64,000 nucleotides of DNA from assembly GCF_044762655.1 (NCBI RefSeq), contig NZ_JBIWER010000003.1, forward strand, positions 441,373 through 505,372, given 5' to 3'. The notes beneath the pieces were generated by a model. That model searched no databases, was not told the DNA's origin, and worked only from the letters and a program-made list of their open reading frames with translations. A program made the translations under genes and the position numbers. The stretch comes from Psychrobacillus sp044762655 (GTDB lineage: Bacteria; Bacillota; Bacilli; Bacillales_A; Planococcaceae). This document shows, in pieces, positions 42,807-50,855 of the stretch (position 1 is its first letter; each line of letters begins with the position of its first letter).

Positions 42807-42835
42807 ACTATATAATAAATTATTTTAATTTTCAA
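42807..42835 (-). promoter_or_regulatory. Promoter of the ABC/GntR cassette
   Basis: On the minus strand TTGAAA, 17 bp, TATAGT. The start point would fall next to the dyad at 42772-42803. Confidence 0.65.
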
Positions 42836-42890
42836 CCATTTCATCTGATTGAAATGTACTTTTGAATTGCGTATTAAACAAAATGAAACT

Positions 42891-42917
42891 AACCCCGTCA
42901 ATAACGCTGACGGGGTT
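42891..42917. terminator. Terminator after the ArsR gene
   Basis: AACCCCGTCA / TGACGGGGTT with a 7-nt loop; the T run is clear on the plus strand and weak on the minus strand. Confidence 0.75.
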
Positions 42918-42934
42918 GAAATTTTTATTATTTA

Positions 42935-43258
42935 TTATTCTTCATTTTCAACTAAGAACTTTAACTTAGAAAGTTTGTTATTCCAGAACTGTTCATAATA
43001 GTCGAGCCACTGTTTAACTTCCGTCAGTGGCTCTGGCTTTAAATAATACACTTTTTCTCTCCCTAACTTTTGACCAGTGACTAGACCTGCTTCAGTTAAC
43101 ACATTTAAATGCTTAACAATTGCAGTTCTACTCATATCATAATGGGAAGAAATTTCCGCAATGGACCTCTGTTTGCTTGCTAGCAGTTGTAGGACATCTC
43201 TCCTTGTGGGATCTGCAATTGCTTGAAAAACATCCACCTTTTTAGTTGCTTCGTTCAT
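42935..43258 (-). CDS. ArsR-family transcriptional regulator
   Basis: A protein of 107 residues with an ArsR winged helix: VFQAIADPTRRDVLQLLAS, then SIAEISSHYDMSRTAIVKHL as recognition helix. No Cys or His cluster for metal binding is present, so this belongs to the metal-independent group that is paired with SRPBCC proteins. Its ATG shares one base with the stop of the upstream gene. It probably represses the pair through the twin motif at 43711-43752. Confidence 0.88.
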   Translation of the reverse strand: MNEATKKVDVFQAIADPTRRDVLQLLASKQRSIAEISSHYDMSRTAIVKHLNVLTEAGLVTGQKLGREKVYYLKPEPLTEVKQWLDYYEQFWNNKLSKLKFLVENEE

Positions 43259-43683
43259 TAAGCTTCGACAACTTGCTTAAATTTGTTTTGTACAATTCCA
43301 ATCCATCCTTGTTCCATCTTGCTATGCACGGCCGAGTTAGGTAATTTTGCTTTCGAAACGATAGAGTCTCCATCCTTCCAGCCACCATGTATTAAGGTGA
43401 ATTCAGTTTGAGCACCATTTTCCTTCAAAAGAAATGTTACAAACCATCCATCTGTGTCCCATTGGAATGACAGTTTGTGTGGCTCGTCAATTTCAAGCAC
43501 CTTACAAGGCGATGGTCCAAATGGGGACTGGATAGTAAATTCGTATCCCTCCTGCGCTTGAAAATCATTAGGCATAAACCATGCTGAGATTCCTTCTGCA
43601 GTTGAAACATAATCCCATACCTTTTGAATTGGCGCTTCTACTAAAACTGTTTGCGTAATATCAGGTAAATTTTCTTTCATCAT
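43258..43683 (-). CDS. SRPBCC (AHSA1-type) domain protein
   Basis: A protein of 141 residues with the START/AHSA1 fold: VLVEAPIQKVWDYVSTAEGISAWFMPNDF at the N-terminus and a long C-terminal helix (HSKMEQGWIGIVQNKFKQ). These proteins bind a hydrophobic ligand in a central cavity; the ligand is unknown. The tight pairing with an ArsR regulator is common. AGGAGC stands 7-10 bp before the two possible ATG codons. Confidence 0.85.
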   Translation of the reverse strand: MMKENLPDITQTVLVEAPIQKVWDYVSTAEGISAWFMPNDFQAQEGYEFTIQSPFGPSPCKVLEIDEPHKLSFQWDTDGWFVTFLLKENGAQTEFTLIHGGWKDGDSIVSKAKLPNSAVHSKMEQGWIGIVQNKFKQVVEA

Positions 43684-43710
43684 ATATAGCTCCTTTTCAA
43701 ATCAAATATG

Positions 43711-43752
43711 TAACCCTTAGGTGTTATATTATATATAACCAAAAGGTGTTAT
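43711..43752. promoter_or_regulatory. Twin operator-like motif upstream of the SRPBCC-ArsR pair
   Basis: TAACCCTTAGGTGTTAT at 43711-43727 and TAACCAAAAGGTGTTAT at 43736-43752 are two 17-bp copies that match in 14 positions, spaced 25 bp apart. Each copy is an imperfect inverted repeat. They lie 28-69 bp upstream of the SRPBCC start and are the best candidate for the ArsR binding site. Confidence 0.65.
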
Positions 43753-43777
43753 GTCAATATGTCTTATTTCCCCTCAC

Positions 43778-43811
43778 AAAAAATCCCATCTACTGAATCG
43801 AGATGGGATTA
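43778..43811 (-). terminator. Terminator after ytpA
   Basis: On the minus strand AATCCCATCT / AGATGGGATT with a loop of about 9 nt and a run of six T. Confidence 0.85.
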
Positions 43812-43816
43812 TAAAT

Positions 43817-44608
43817 TCAAACAATATAGCCGATGTCGGTTAGTACATTATTGATGAATGATTGTGAATACGTAAAAATTTCTTCTCGCTCTGGTTCTTG
43901 ATAGAGGTCATGAAAACAATTTTTCCATTCTTTATATTGATACTCAGAAAGCTCCTGTTTCTTCAGCCAACTTGCTGCAGCATTTGTATCGGTAACTTTA
44001 TCCCGCTCCCCTGTCATAACAAGAATTGGCTTGTTTGGTATAGAGATGGTCGATTGATTTACCGATTTTAAAAGCGCTTGGAGTTCCTTGTACCATTCAG
44101 TTGAAATGAACGATTTATAAGTTGGATCTGAGACGAATTGTTGGAACACTTCATAGTTTCTCGTTAAATCATTTAAATGGATATCATGGTTTATTTTCTG
44201 GGGTACTGATAGTTTTGCCAATGCATTCGTCCATTTCGAAGGTAGCTTTTGAAGCTGGAACCAAGGAGAAGTTAGTATTACACCTGCATATTCAATATCA
44301 AGCTTACGTAGGACTTTTACTAGTAAGGTCGCTCCTAAGCCATGACCGATCAAAAAAATCGGAAGATCGTACGTAACAGCAACTTGCAACGCTTGTTTAA
44401 TGTAGTTCTTGTACAAATCGAAGGATTCATCGTGCATCGTTTTTGATTTTTTTAGTTCTCCATGTCCTGGCAAATCACCCATCACGATATGATAGTTGGA
44501 GCTTCTTAATTTTTCTATTAACCAAGCATACCTTCTATGATGCTCGTAGGCACTATGAACAATAACGATCACTGCTTTAGGCTTTCCTTCTGTTTCCCAT
44601 TTCCACAT
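43817..44608 (-). CDS. ytpA: Alpha/beta hydrolase, lysophospholipase-like (YtpA)
   Basis: A protein of 263 residues. The nucleophile serine of this family normally sits in GHSxG; here the corresponding stretch reads IFLIGHGLGATLL near residue 91, with Gly in place of Ser. The oxyanion region VHSAYEHHRRY and the Asp (GERDKVTD) and His (NCFHDLYQEP) are present. B. subtilis YtpA makes lysophospholipid (bacilysocin). The loss of the serine would make this copy inactive as a hydrolase or shift the nucleophile. Gene position next to ytoA and metK matches B. subtilis. Confidence 0.75.
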   Translation of the reverse strand: MWKWETEGKPKAVIVIVHSAYEHHRRYAWLIEKLRSSNYHIVMGDLPGHGELKKSKTMHDESFDLYKNYIKQALQVAVTYDLPIFLIGHGLGATLLVKVLRKLDIEYAGVILTSPWFQLQKLPSKWTNALAKLSVPQKINHDIHLNDLTRNYEVFQQFVSDPTYKSFISTEWYKELQALLKSVNQSTISIPNKPILVMTGERDKVTDTNAAASWLKKQELSEYQYKEWKNCFHDLYQEPEREEIFTYSQSFINNVLTDIGYIV

Positions 44609-44717
44609 TTAAACAAACCTCTTTTCTTTCCTTGCAATTTCATGGTATTTCGTTTCTTTCGTGGTGTTTGTCTGATACGATTAATTATATTCTAACTTCA
44701 AAAGGAGCGGTTGCAAA

Positions 44718-45230
44718 ATGATTTACCCCTACAAAGATAAAACTCCCATTATTGACGCCTCAGCTTTTATAGCTGATTATGTCACAATAACAGGTGATGT
44801 GACAATCGGTCCAGAGACTACAATTTGGTTTAATACGGTAATTAGAGGTGATGTTGCTCCTACTATTATTGGAAGTAAGGTTAGTATACAGGATTTAAGC
44901 TGTTTACATCAAAGCCCAAACAAAGCTCTAATAATAGAAGATGAAGTGACTATAGGACATCAAGTGACGTTACATAGCTGTATAATACGTAAAGGTGCAT
45001 TGATAGGAATGGGGTCAATTATTTTAGATGGTGCCGAAATTGGGGAAGGTGCATTTATTGGAGCCGGAAGTCTTGTACCACCTGGTAAAAAAATACCTCC
45101 AAATTCATTAGCACTAGGGAGCCCTGCAAAAGTCGTACGAGACCTAAATGACGAGGATAAAGCGGATGTTCAAAGAATTATCCGAGAATATGTAGAAAAA
45201 GGACAATATTATAAATCGCTTCAGAAGTAA
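44718..45230 (+). CDS. ytoA: Gamma-carbonic anhydrase-like hexapeptide protein (YtoA)
   Basis: A protein of 170 residues forming a left-handed beta helix of hexapeptide repeats (VTITGDVTIGPETTIWFNTVIRGD, LIGMGSIILDGAEIG and others). The histidines of LHQSPNK near residue 74 and GHQVTLHSC near 90 match the metal ligands of gamma-carbonic anhydrases. Catalysis is not guaranteed, since several family members are only binding proteins. AAAGGAGCGG precedes the ATG. Confidence 0.87.
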   Translation: MIYPYKDKTPIIDASAFIADYVTITGDVTIGPETTIWFNTVIRGDVAPTIIGSKVSIQDLSCLHQSPNKALIIEDEVTIGHQVTLHSCIIRKGALIGMGSIILDGAEIGEGAFIGAGSLVPPGKKIPPNSLALGSPAKVVRDLNDEDKADVQRIIREYVEKGQYYKSLQK

Positions 45231-45251
45231 ATAATCGTACCGTTTGTTTGT

Positions 45252-45350
45252 GTGGATTGATTGATTTTCGTCTTGGTCGATCGATTTTGCACCTGATTGA
45301 GTGATTATTAGCTCTTATCGATCGATTCAATGTCATCATTGATCGTTCGC
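45252..45350. repeat. Periodic array, GATCGATT motif, 20-21 bp period
   Basis: The core GATT (or GTTC in the last unit) recurs at 45263, 45283, 45303, 45324 and 45345, preceded by (T/C)(T/C)GAT(C/T) in most units. Spacing is 20, 20, 21 and 21 bp. The array lies between convergent ytoA and metK. Confidence 0.7.
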
Positions 45351-45364
45351 TTAATATTCACCAT

Positions 45365-45402
45365 TGAAAAAAGGCTTTCCGTCATAGGAAAGCCTTTTTT
45401 GT
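45365..45402. terminator. Bidirectional terminator between ytoA and metK
   Basis: AAAAAAGGCTTTCC / GGAAAGCCTTTTTT with a 6-nt loop. It ends 10 bp before the metK stop. Confidence 0.92.
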
Positions 45403-45411
45403 TCATACTAC

Positions 45412-46608
45412 TTATAATCCAGCCATTTGTTTTAATTCTGCAGCTTTGTCTGTTTGTTCCCATGGTACATCAATGTCTGTACGACCAAAATGACCATAAG
45501 CAGCTGTTTGTTTGTATATTGGACGGCGAAGGTCTAGCATTTTAATAATTCCTGCTGGACGTAGGTCGAATAGTTCGCGAATATACGAAACTAATTCAAC
45601 TTCTTCTACCTTACCAGTACCAAATGTTTCAACAGCGATAGAAACTGGCTTAGCAACACCAATTGCATAAGCAAGTTGTACTTCACAACGATCTGCAAGA
45701 CCAGCAGCAACAATGTTTTTAGCAACATAGCGTGCAGCATAGGCAGCAGAACGGTCTACTTTTGTTGGATCTTTGCCCGAGAAAGCTCCCCCACCATGAC
45801 GTGCATATCCACCGTACGTATCTACGATGATTTTACGTCCTGTTAAACCAGCATCTCCCTGTGGTCCACCAATAACAAAGCGTCCTGTTGGGTTGATAAA
45901 GTATTTTGTATTTTCATCTATTAAATTTGCAGGAACAATCGGATTGATCACCACTTCTTTAATATCTTTTTGAATTTGTTCTAACGTAATTTCTGGATGG
46001 TGCTGAGTTGAAATAACAATTGTATCAATATGAACCGGGTTATTATTCTCATCATATTCTACAGTTACTTGTGTTTTACCATCTGGACGAAGATAGTCTA
46101 ACGTCTCATCTTTACGAACTTGAGCTAATCGATGAGACAATTTATGCGCTAAACTGATTGGTAGCGGCATAAGTTCAGGTGTTTCATTACAAGCGTAGCC
46201 GAACATTAAACCTTGGTCTCCTGCTCCGATTGCTTCAATGTCAGAATCGCTCATGGAGCCTTCTCTAGCTTCTAAAGCTTGGTCCACACCTTGTGCAATA
46301 TCAGCTGATTGTTCATCGATTGAAGTAAGCACAGCAGAAGTTTCTGAATCGAAACCATACTTAGCACGTGTATAGCCAATATCTTTTATAGTAGAACGAA
46401 CTACTTTAGGAATATCTACATAAGTAGATGTTGTAATTTCTCCAGCAACTAATACTAGTCCTGTCGTAACACTCGTTTCACAAGCTACACGAGCATTTGG
46501 GTCTTCTGCTAAAATTGCATCTAGAATTGCATCGGAGATTTGATCACAGATTTTATCTGGATGACCCTCTGTTACTGATTCTGATGTAAATAATCGACGT
46601 TGTGTCAT
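45412..46608 (-). CDS. metK: S-adenosylmethionine synthetase
   Basis: An enzyme of 398 residues that makes SAM from methionine and ATP. It has TSESVTEGHPDKICDQISD at the N-terminus, GAGDQGLMFGYA near residue 120, GGPQGDAGLTGRKIIVDTYGG near 254 and GGGAFSGKDPTKVDRSAAY near 277, which are the standard signatures. AGGAGGAATAATCT precedes the ATG. Expression is governed by the SAM riboswitch upstream. It is divergent from pckA, as in B. subtilis. Confidence 0.97.
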   Translation of the reverse strand: MTQRRLFTSESVTEGHPDKICDQISDAILDAILAEDPNARVACETSVTTGLVLVAGEITTSTYVDIPKVVRSTIKDIGYTRAKYGFDSETSAVLTSIDEQSADIAQGVDQALEAREGSMSDSDIEAIGAGDQGLMFGYACNETPELMPLPISLAHKLSHRLAQVRKDETLDYLRPDGKTQVTVEYDENNNPVHIDTIVISTQHHPEITLEQIQKDIKEVVINPIVPANLIDENTKYFINPTGRFVIGGPQGDAGLTGRKIIVDTYGGYARHGGGAFSGKDPTKVDRSAAYAARYVAKNIVAAGLADRCEVQLAYAIGVAKPVSIAVETFGTGKVEEVELVSYIRELFDLRPAGIIKMLDLRRPIYKQTAAYGHFGRTDIDVPWEQTDKAAELKQMAGL

Positions 46609-46782
46609 AGATTATTCCTCCTATATCCTGCGAGATTTCTCTCAAGAATTGATACGGTACTCATTCCCATGTCAAGCCATTCAAAATTCCATGCACTTTT
46701 AAAAGATATGATTTTTTGTGCATTGAAGTTAACTTGAAGCCGTTTCGGACTTGGCACACAAGGATAAAGGGCGATGTTCAAT
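46609..46782 (-). other. metK leader between riboswitch terminator and start codon
   Basis: About 170 nt of 5' untranslated sequence with no gene and no strong hairpin that I can see, apart from the Shine-Dalgarno next to metK. Confidence 0.5.
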
Positions 46783-46962
46783 AAAAAAGCCCCTCACTCA
46801 CGTAAATATACATGAGGAAAGGCATTAATATCATAAGCACCTTTCACTCTTATCAATCAAGGAATTTCACCTTGTCTCAGGTTTGGCACCTTTGTAATAA
46901 TAAAAAATTACAGGTTGCCGGGTTTCATAGGGCCTGACCCCTCCACCAGCTCGGGATAAGAG
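46783..46962 (-). promoter_or_regulatory. SAM-I (S-box) riboswitch upstream of metK
   Basis: On the minus strand the P1 strand CTCTTATC pairs with GATAAGAG (46955-46962 with 46847-46854). Between them lie the S-box core segments GAGGG(G)TCAGGCCCTATGAAACCC-like, GGCAACC, AAGGTGCCAAACCTG and AAGGTGA. The expression platform is a terminator ending in GAGGGGCTTTTTT at 46783-46826. SAM binding should terminate transcription before metK. Confidence 0.93.
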
Positions 46963-46979
46963 TATCCGTTCAATTTATC

Positions 46980-47008
46980 ATCATACGTAAGTCTGTAAAA
47001 GATGTCAA
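46980..47008 (-). promoter_or_regulatory. metK promoter
   Basis: On the minus strand TTGACA, 17 bp, TATGAT, a near-consensus housekeeping promoter just upstream of the SAM riboswitch. Confidence 0.85.
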
Positions 47009-47060
47009 CTATTTTTGTTTGTATTTTATACACAAAAGAAAAATTTTAAAGTAATTAGTA

Positions 47061-47088
47061 TAGACTATTCACTCCAATGTGTTATACT
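47061..47088 (+). promoter_or_regulatory. Candidate pckA promoter
   Basis: TAGACT, 16 bp, TATACT, 67 bp before the pckA start. The -10 is good and the -35 moderate. Gluconeogenic genes of Bacillus are repressed by CcpN at such promoters, but no CcpN site was identified. Confidence 0.55.
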
Positions 47089-47155
47089 AATTCACATATC
47101 TAGTAAAACTTCTTCTTTTTTAGAGGAAATATAAAAAAAGGATGGTATATTCAAC

Positions 47156-48742
47156 ATGAATTCAATCGATACTGTGAGTGAACTGAAAGAATTGTTAGCA
47201 GGTAATAACGTTAGCAGCCAATTGTCAGTGCCACAACTAGTGGAAAAAGCTACAACAAGAGGAGAAGCTGTTCTAACTTCTACTGGTGCAGTTAAAGCCG
47301 AAACAGGTAAATATACTGGCCGCTCTCCACAAGATAAGTATATAGTAGATGAAGCTATTTCAAAAGACAAAATCGATTGGGGCTCAGTAAACCAACCAAT
47401 TTCTTCTGACGTTTTTGATGCATTATATAAAAAAATGACTGATTTCTTAAATAAGCAAGACGAAATCTTCGAATTTAAAGGATATGCAGGAGCAGATAAA
47501 GAATCTCGTCTAGGTATTCAAGTTATTAATGAATACGCTTGGCATAATCTTTTTGCTCATCAACTATTTATCCGTCCGACACAGGAAGAACTTGCAACAC
47601 ATACAACTGACTTCACTATACTTTCTGCACCTAACTTTAAAGCAGATCCAGCAGTAGATGGAACTAGTTCAGAAACGTTTATCATCGTATCTATGGAAAA
47701 ACGCACGGTATTAATCGGTGGTACTGAGTATGCTGGTGAGATGAAAAAATCCATTTTCTCTATTATGAACTACTTATTGCCAGAACAAGACATTTTACCA
47801 ATGCACTGCTCAGCAAATGTTGGGGATGATGGGGACGTTGCTTTGTTCTTCGGTTTGTCTGGAACAGGAAAAACGACTCTTTCTGCGGATGCAGGACGCA
47901 AATTAATCGGGGATGACGAGCACGGCTGGTCAGATAACGGTGTATTTAATATCGAAGGTGGTTGTTACGCGAAATGTATCGACCTAACGCGAGAAAATGA
48001 GCCCCAAATCTGGGATGCTATCACTTTCGGAACTGTATTAGAAAACGTTGTAGTAGATGCGGAAACACGCGTTGCTAACTATGCGGATAACTCATTAACA
48101 GAAAATACACGTGCTGCTTATCCAATTCAATATATCGATAATATTGTAGACCCATCTGTAGCAGGTCATCCAAATACAATAATATTCTTAACTGCTGATG
48201 CATTTGGCGTATTGCCTCCGATCAGTAAACTAACGAAAGAACAAGCAATGTACCATTTCTTAAGTGGATTTACATCGAAACTTGCTGGAACTGAGCGTGG
48301 AGTAACTTCTCCTCAACCAGTATTCTCTACTTGCTTTGGCTCACCTTTCTTACCATTGCATGCAACGGTATATGCAGAAATGCTTGGGAAGAAAATTGAC
48401 GAACACGGCGCACAAGTATTCTTAGTAAACACTGGTTGGACTGGTGGAGAATACGGTGTAGGTAACCGCATGAAGCTTTCATACACACGTACAATGGTTC
48501 GTGCAGCAATTGATGGCAAACTAAACAATGTTGAAACAGCAACAGATGCAGTATTTGGTTTAGCGATTCCGACAGAAGTAGAAGGCGTTCCTTCAGAGGT
48601 ACTAATTCCGCGTAATGCTTGGGAAGATAAAGAGGCATATGATCAAAAGGCAGCTGAGCTAGCTCAATCATTCCGTGAAAACTTTAAAAAGTTCGGAACA
48701 GTTTCAGAAGACATTTCGGTTCAAGGTGGACCATTATCTTAA
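47156..48742 (+). CDS. pckA: Phosphoenolpyruvate carboxykinase (ATP)
   Basis: A gluconeogenic enzyme of 528 residues that converts oxaloacetate and ATP to phosphoenolpyruvate. The kinase loop GLSGTGKTTLS is near residue 237, the metal site region DDEHGWSDNGVFNIEGGCYAK-like follows near 257, and TGRSPQDKYIV is near 50. AAGGATG lies 10 bp before the ATG. It is divergent from metK. Confidence 0.97.
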   Translation: MNSIDTVSELKELLAGNNVSSQLSVPQLVEKATTRGEAVLTSTGAVKAETGKYTGRSPQDKYIVDEAISKDKIDWGSVNQPISSDVFDALYKKMTDFLNKQDEIFEFKGYAGADKESRLGIQVINEYAWHNLFAHQLFIRPTQEELATHTTDFTILSAPNFKADPAVDGTSSETFIIVSMEKRTVLIGGTEYAGEMKKSIFSIMNYLLPEQDILPMHCSANVGDDGDVALFFGLSGTGKTTLSADAGRKLIGDDEHGWSDNGVFNIEGGCYAKCIDLTRENEPQIWDAITFGTVLENVVVDAETRVANYADNSLTENTRAAYPIQYIDNIVDPSVAGHPNTIIFLTADAFGVLPPISKLTKEQAMYHFLSGFTSKLAGTERGVTSPQPVFSTCFGSPFLPLHATVYAEMLGKKIDEHGAQVFLVNTGWTGGEYGVGNRMKLSYTRTMVRAAIDGKLNNVETATDAVFGLAIPTEVEGVPSEVLIPRNAWEDKEAYDQKAAELAQSFRENFKKFGTVSEDISVQGGPLS

Positions 48743-48756
48743 TAAAGTAAACATCA

Positions 48757-48790
48757 AAAGAGCCAAATTCTATTGAATTTGGCTCTTTTT
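48757..48790 (+). terminator. Terminator after pckA
   Basis: AAGAGCCAAATTC / GAATTTGGCTCTT with a 4-nt loop and a T run. Confidence 0.93.
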
Positions 48791-48917
48791 AATAATTGTT
48801 TATTAAAATATATGATTATAGTATTACACCAGCAAAGCTTCCCCTCAATGCTTGCTTAGCCTACAGGAAATTCAACCCTCAACATGTGCTGTACTTATTA
48901 GCAGCATCCAATTAGCA

Positions 48918-49367
48918 TTAATCACCATTAGTCGCATGGTATGAACTATTAACTAATTTCGGAAATATTTCTACAAACTTTTCCGCTTCCTCTTCATCAA
49001 CCTTATATAGAATAATTTCTGAACCATAGTGTCCTATTTCCATCTGTTCCTCTCCATCTTCTTGGAAGAACATCGTAAACCACTTTAAGCCCCCCTTTGG
49101 ATCAACAGAATAATTTCTAAAATAGAGCCTATTTTCATCCGTTAGATTAATAGTAACCACTTTCATCAATCCCTCTGTTTGAACAGAAACTGCTCGAGAG
49201 TTTAACTCTTCTAACACGTCTAGTTCCTCACTCCAACAATGGATGACTACCTCTTGGAATTCATTTGTATATTGATCCCACAAATCCTCCCAAAAACTAG
49301 TATCTATAGGAAACGAAGATTTTCCTTCAACACTCATTGCTTCTGTTGTTACTACTACATTACCCAT
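48918..49367 (-). CDS. Hypothetical protein downstream of ytmA
   Basis: A soluble protein of 149 residues with no recognised family. It is acidic and has Trp-rich helical (SFWEDLWDQYTNEFQE) and beta-like (LMKVVTINLTDENRLYF, GLKWFTMFF) parts. The start at 49367 follows GAGAGGGG by 7 bp; the longer frame lacks this signal. It begins 2 bp after the ytmA stop and is therefore the last gene of the ytkD-ytmA unit. Confidence 0.65.
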   Translation of the reverse strand: MGNVVVTTEAMSVEGKSSFPIDTSFWEDLWDQYTNEFQEVVIHCWSEELDVLEELNSRAVSVQTEGLMKVVTINLTDENRLYFRNYSVDPKGGLKWFTMFFQEDGEEQMEIGHYGSEIILYKVDEEEAEKFVEIFPKLVNSSYHATNGD

Positions 49368-49369
49368 TA

Positions 49370-50155
49370 TTAAACCCCTCTCTGACTTTTCATCCAGTGA
49401 CATGCATCTTTCACTACACGTCTATTTATTTTGCTCGGAAAAAAATGAGTGAAATCTGAATAGTACCAGGTTTCAACTGGTATACTATTCCCTATTAATG
49501 CCTGCTCTAAAACCTTTGCATGCTCAAAAGAGACATTTTTATCTTGATCACCATGTATTATAAGCATCGATACCTTCATTTCCTCTAGTCGAGGTAATAC
49601 ATCTCGCTGTTCGTATCCTAAAGGGTATTTAGTTGGGGTACCACCAATTACTCGTTTCATCATCTTACGCATGTCTAATCTTTCCTCATACGTTAAGTAA
49701 ATATCGGAAACGCCAGCCCATGTAACTAATGAAGTAATATCATTGCGTAGTATTGCAACCCATAATGCCATAATTCCACCGCGTGAAAATGCAAATAAGT
49801 GAATCCGCTCTGGTATGCAATATTGCTTTAATATGTCTACCCCGTATATAGCATCCCAGCGGTCCTCTCCCGCAAATTCATCTCTTCCCTCACCACCACG
49901 GTTGCCTCGGTAATATGGTGCAAATACGATAAAGCCTTCAGAGGCAATTTGTGCAATTCGTGCGGGTCGAACCATACCAATGCTTTGCATACCACCTCGG
50001 CAATATAAAATCCCTTCGTAGCTTCCGGCCACTTTTGGTGAAGCTAACATTCCTTTAACTCGAAGACCACAAGACCAATATGTAATTTCTTTCAATACAA
50101 TATGAGGATTTGGTGAAGGGTAATTCCGAACCCTTTCAATCGTTCCATTTTCCAT
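49370..50155 (-). CDS. ytmA: Alpha/beta hydrolase of the prolyl oligopeptidase type (YtmA)
   Basis: A protein of 261 residues. The nucleophile is in HLFAFSRGGIMALW near residue 117 (FSRGG instead of GxSxG), the Asp in IIHGDQDKNVS near 206 and the His in DFTHFFPSK near 241. It probably acts on small peptides or esters; its substrate is unknown. YtmA lies in the same position, between ytkD and pckA, in B. subtilis. The ATG at 50155 has AAGGTGA at a suitable distance; the ATG 9 bp upstream is too close to it. It overlaps ytkD by 20 bp. Confidence 0.85.
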   Translation of the reverse strand: MENGTIERVRNYPSPNPHIVLKEITYWSCGLRVKGMLASPKVAGSYEGILYCRGGMQSIGMVRPARIAQIASEGFIVFAPYYRGNRGGEGRDEFAGEDRWDAIYGVDILKQYCIPERIHLFAFSRGGIMALWVAILRNDITSLVTWAGVSDIYLTYEERLDMRKMMKRVIGGTPTKYPLGYEQRDVLPRLEEMKVSMLIIHGDQDKNVSFEHAKVLEQALIGNSIPVETWYYSDFTHFFPSKINRRVVKDACHWMKSQRGV

Positions 50156-50609
50156 CAATTTCATTCACCTTCTTTAAAATTGCTTTCATCCCATCGTCTT
50201 TCATATGGAAGCTTAAATTATCACTATGAGAAAGTTCTTCTTTGGATAACCAGATCGCTCCTTCTGTCTCAAAGCTTGTCTGTTCTTTATTAATATACCC
50301 AACTTCAGCTATATAAACAGTTTTACAAAAAGGGTTATTATCCAGGACCAGATACTCTGCAAACCACTCTAACTCCACTATATCTACATTCGTTTCTTCT
50401 TTTGTTTCCCGAATGGCTGCTTCAATTAATGTTTCCCCGTCCTCTACCTTACCACCTGGAAACTCCAATCCTCTAGTAGGATTCTTTGTCAGTAGCCATT
50501 TGCCTTTATGTTTTGCTAATATAAGTACATGCTCAGATGCAATTGAAAAGCTTCCATGTTGAAAGGATAGCTGTACTTGATAACCATTTAAATCCTGGAA
50601 AGAAATCAT
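50136..50609 (-). CDS. ytkD: Nudix nucleoside triphosphatase YtkD
   Basis: A Nudix hydrolase of 157 residues. The Nudix box GKVEDGETLIEAAIRETKEE matches G-x5-E-x7-RE-x2-EE, but the glycine that normally follows two residues later is Asn (EETNV). B. subtilis YtkD hydrolyses 8-oxo-dGTP and protects against mutation, and is active in stress and sporulation. The start at 50609 has AAGGAGA upstream. It is coupled to ytmA by a 20-bp overlap. Confidence 0.87.
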   Translation of the reverse strand: MISFQDLNGYQVQLSFQHGSFSIASEHVLILAKHKGKWLLTKNPTRGLEFPGGKVEDGETLIEAAIRETKEETNVDIVELEWFAEYLVLDNNPFCKTVYIAEVGYINKEQTSFETEGAIWLSKEELSHSDNLSFHMKDDGMKAILKKVNEIDGKWND

Positions 50610-50653
50610 ATCTGAATCTCCTTCGTTTTTTCTTAATTTTAGCATATGTATTC

Positions 50654-50688
50654 AAAAAGACTTAGCTCAAAAAGGAGCTAAGTCTTTG
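50654..50688 (-). terminator. Terminator after the small gene at 50694
   Basis: On the minus strand AAAGACTTAGCTC / GAGCTAAGTCTTT with a 6-nt loop and T run. Confidence 0.92.
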
Positions 50689-50693
50689 AGTAT

Positions 50694-50855
50694 CTATTCT
50701 TTGTTAGGACCCAGTTTGTAATCTTCATTACCTTCTTCTCTATTCTGTGCAATATTCTGCTTTGACTTGTTTTGCGGAGATTGATTTAGAAGAGAACTAA
50801 CATTTCGATACGTTACAGGATTTTCATTACCTTTTCTATTTAAATTCTTACTCAT
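50694..50855 (-). CDS. Small hydrophilic protein, 53 residues
   Basis: MSKNLNRKGNENPVTYRN... to ...GNEDYKLGPNKE, 53 residues, rich in Asn, Gln, Lys and Glu, with no hydrophobic core and probably disordered. It overlaps the stop of the upstream gene by 4 bp (ATGA), and a strong terminator follows 6 bp after its stop, so it looks like a real coupled gene. Composition recalls small spore proteins, but no family motif was recognised. Confidence 0.65.
   Translation of the reverse strand: MSKNLNRKGNENPVTYRNVSSLLNQSPQNKSKQNIAQNREEGNEDYKLGPNKE

Noticed and set aside
48327..48671. Open frame of 114 codons on the minus strand
   Set aside because: It is antisense to pckA, without start signal or recognisable domain.
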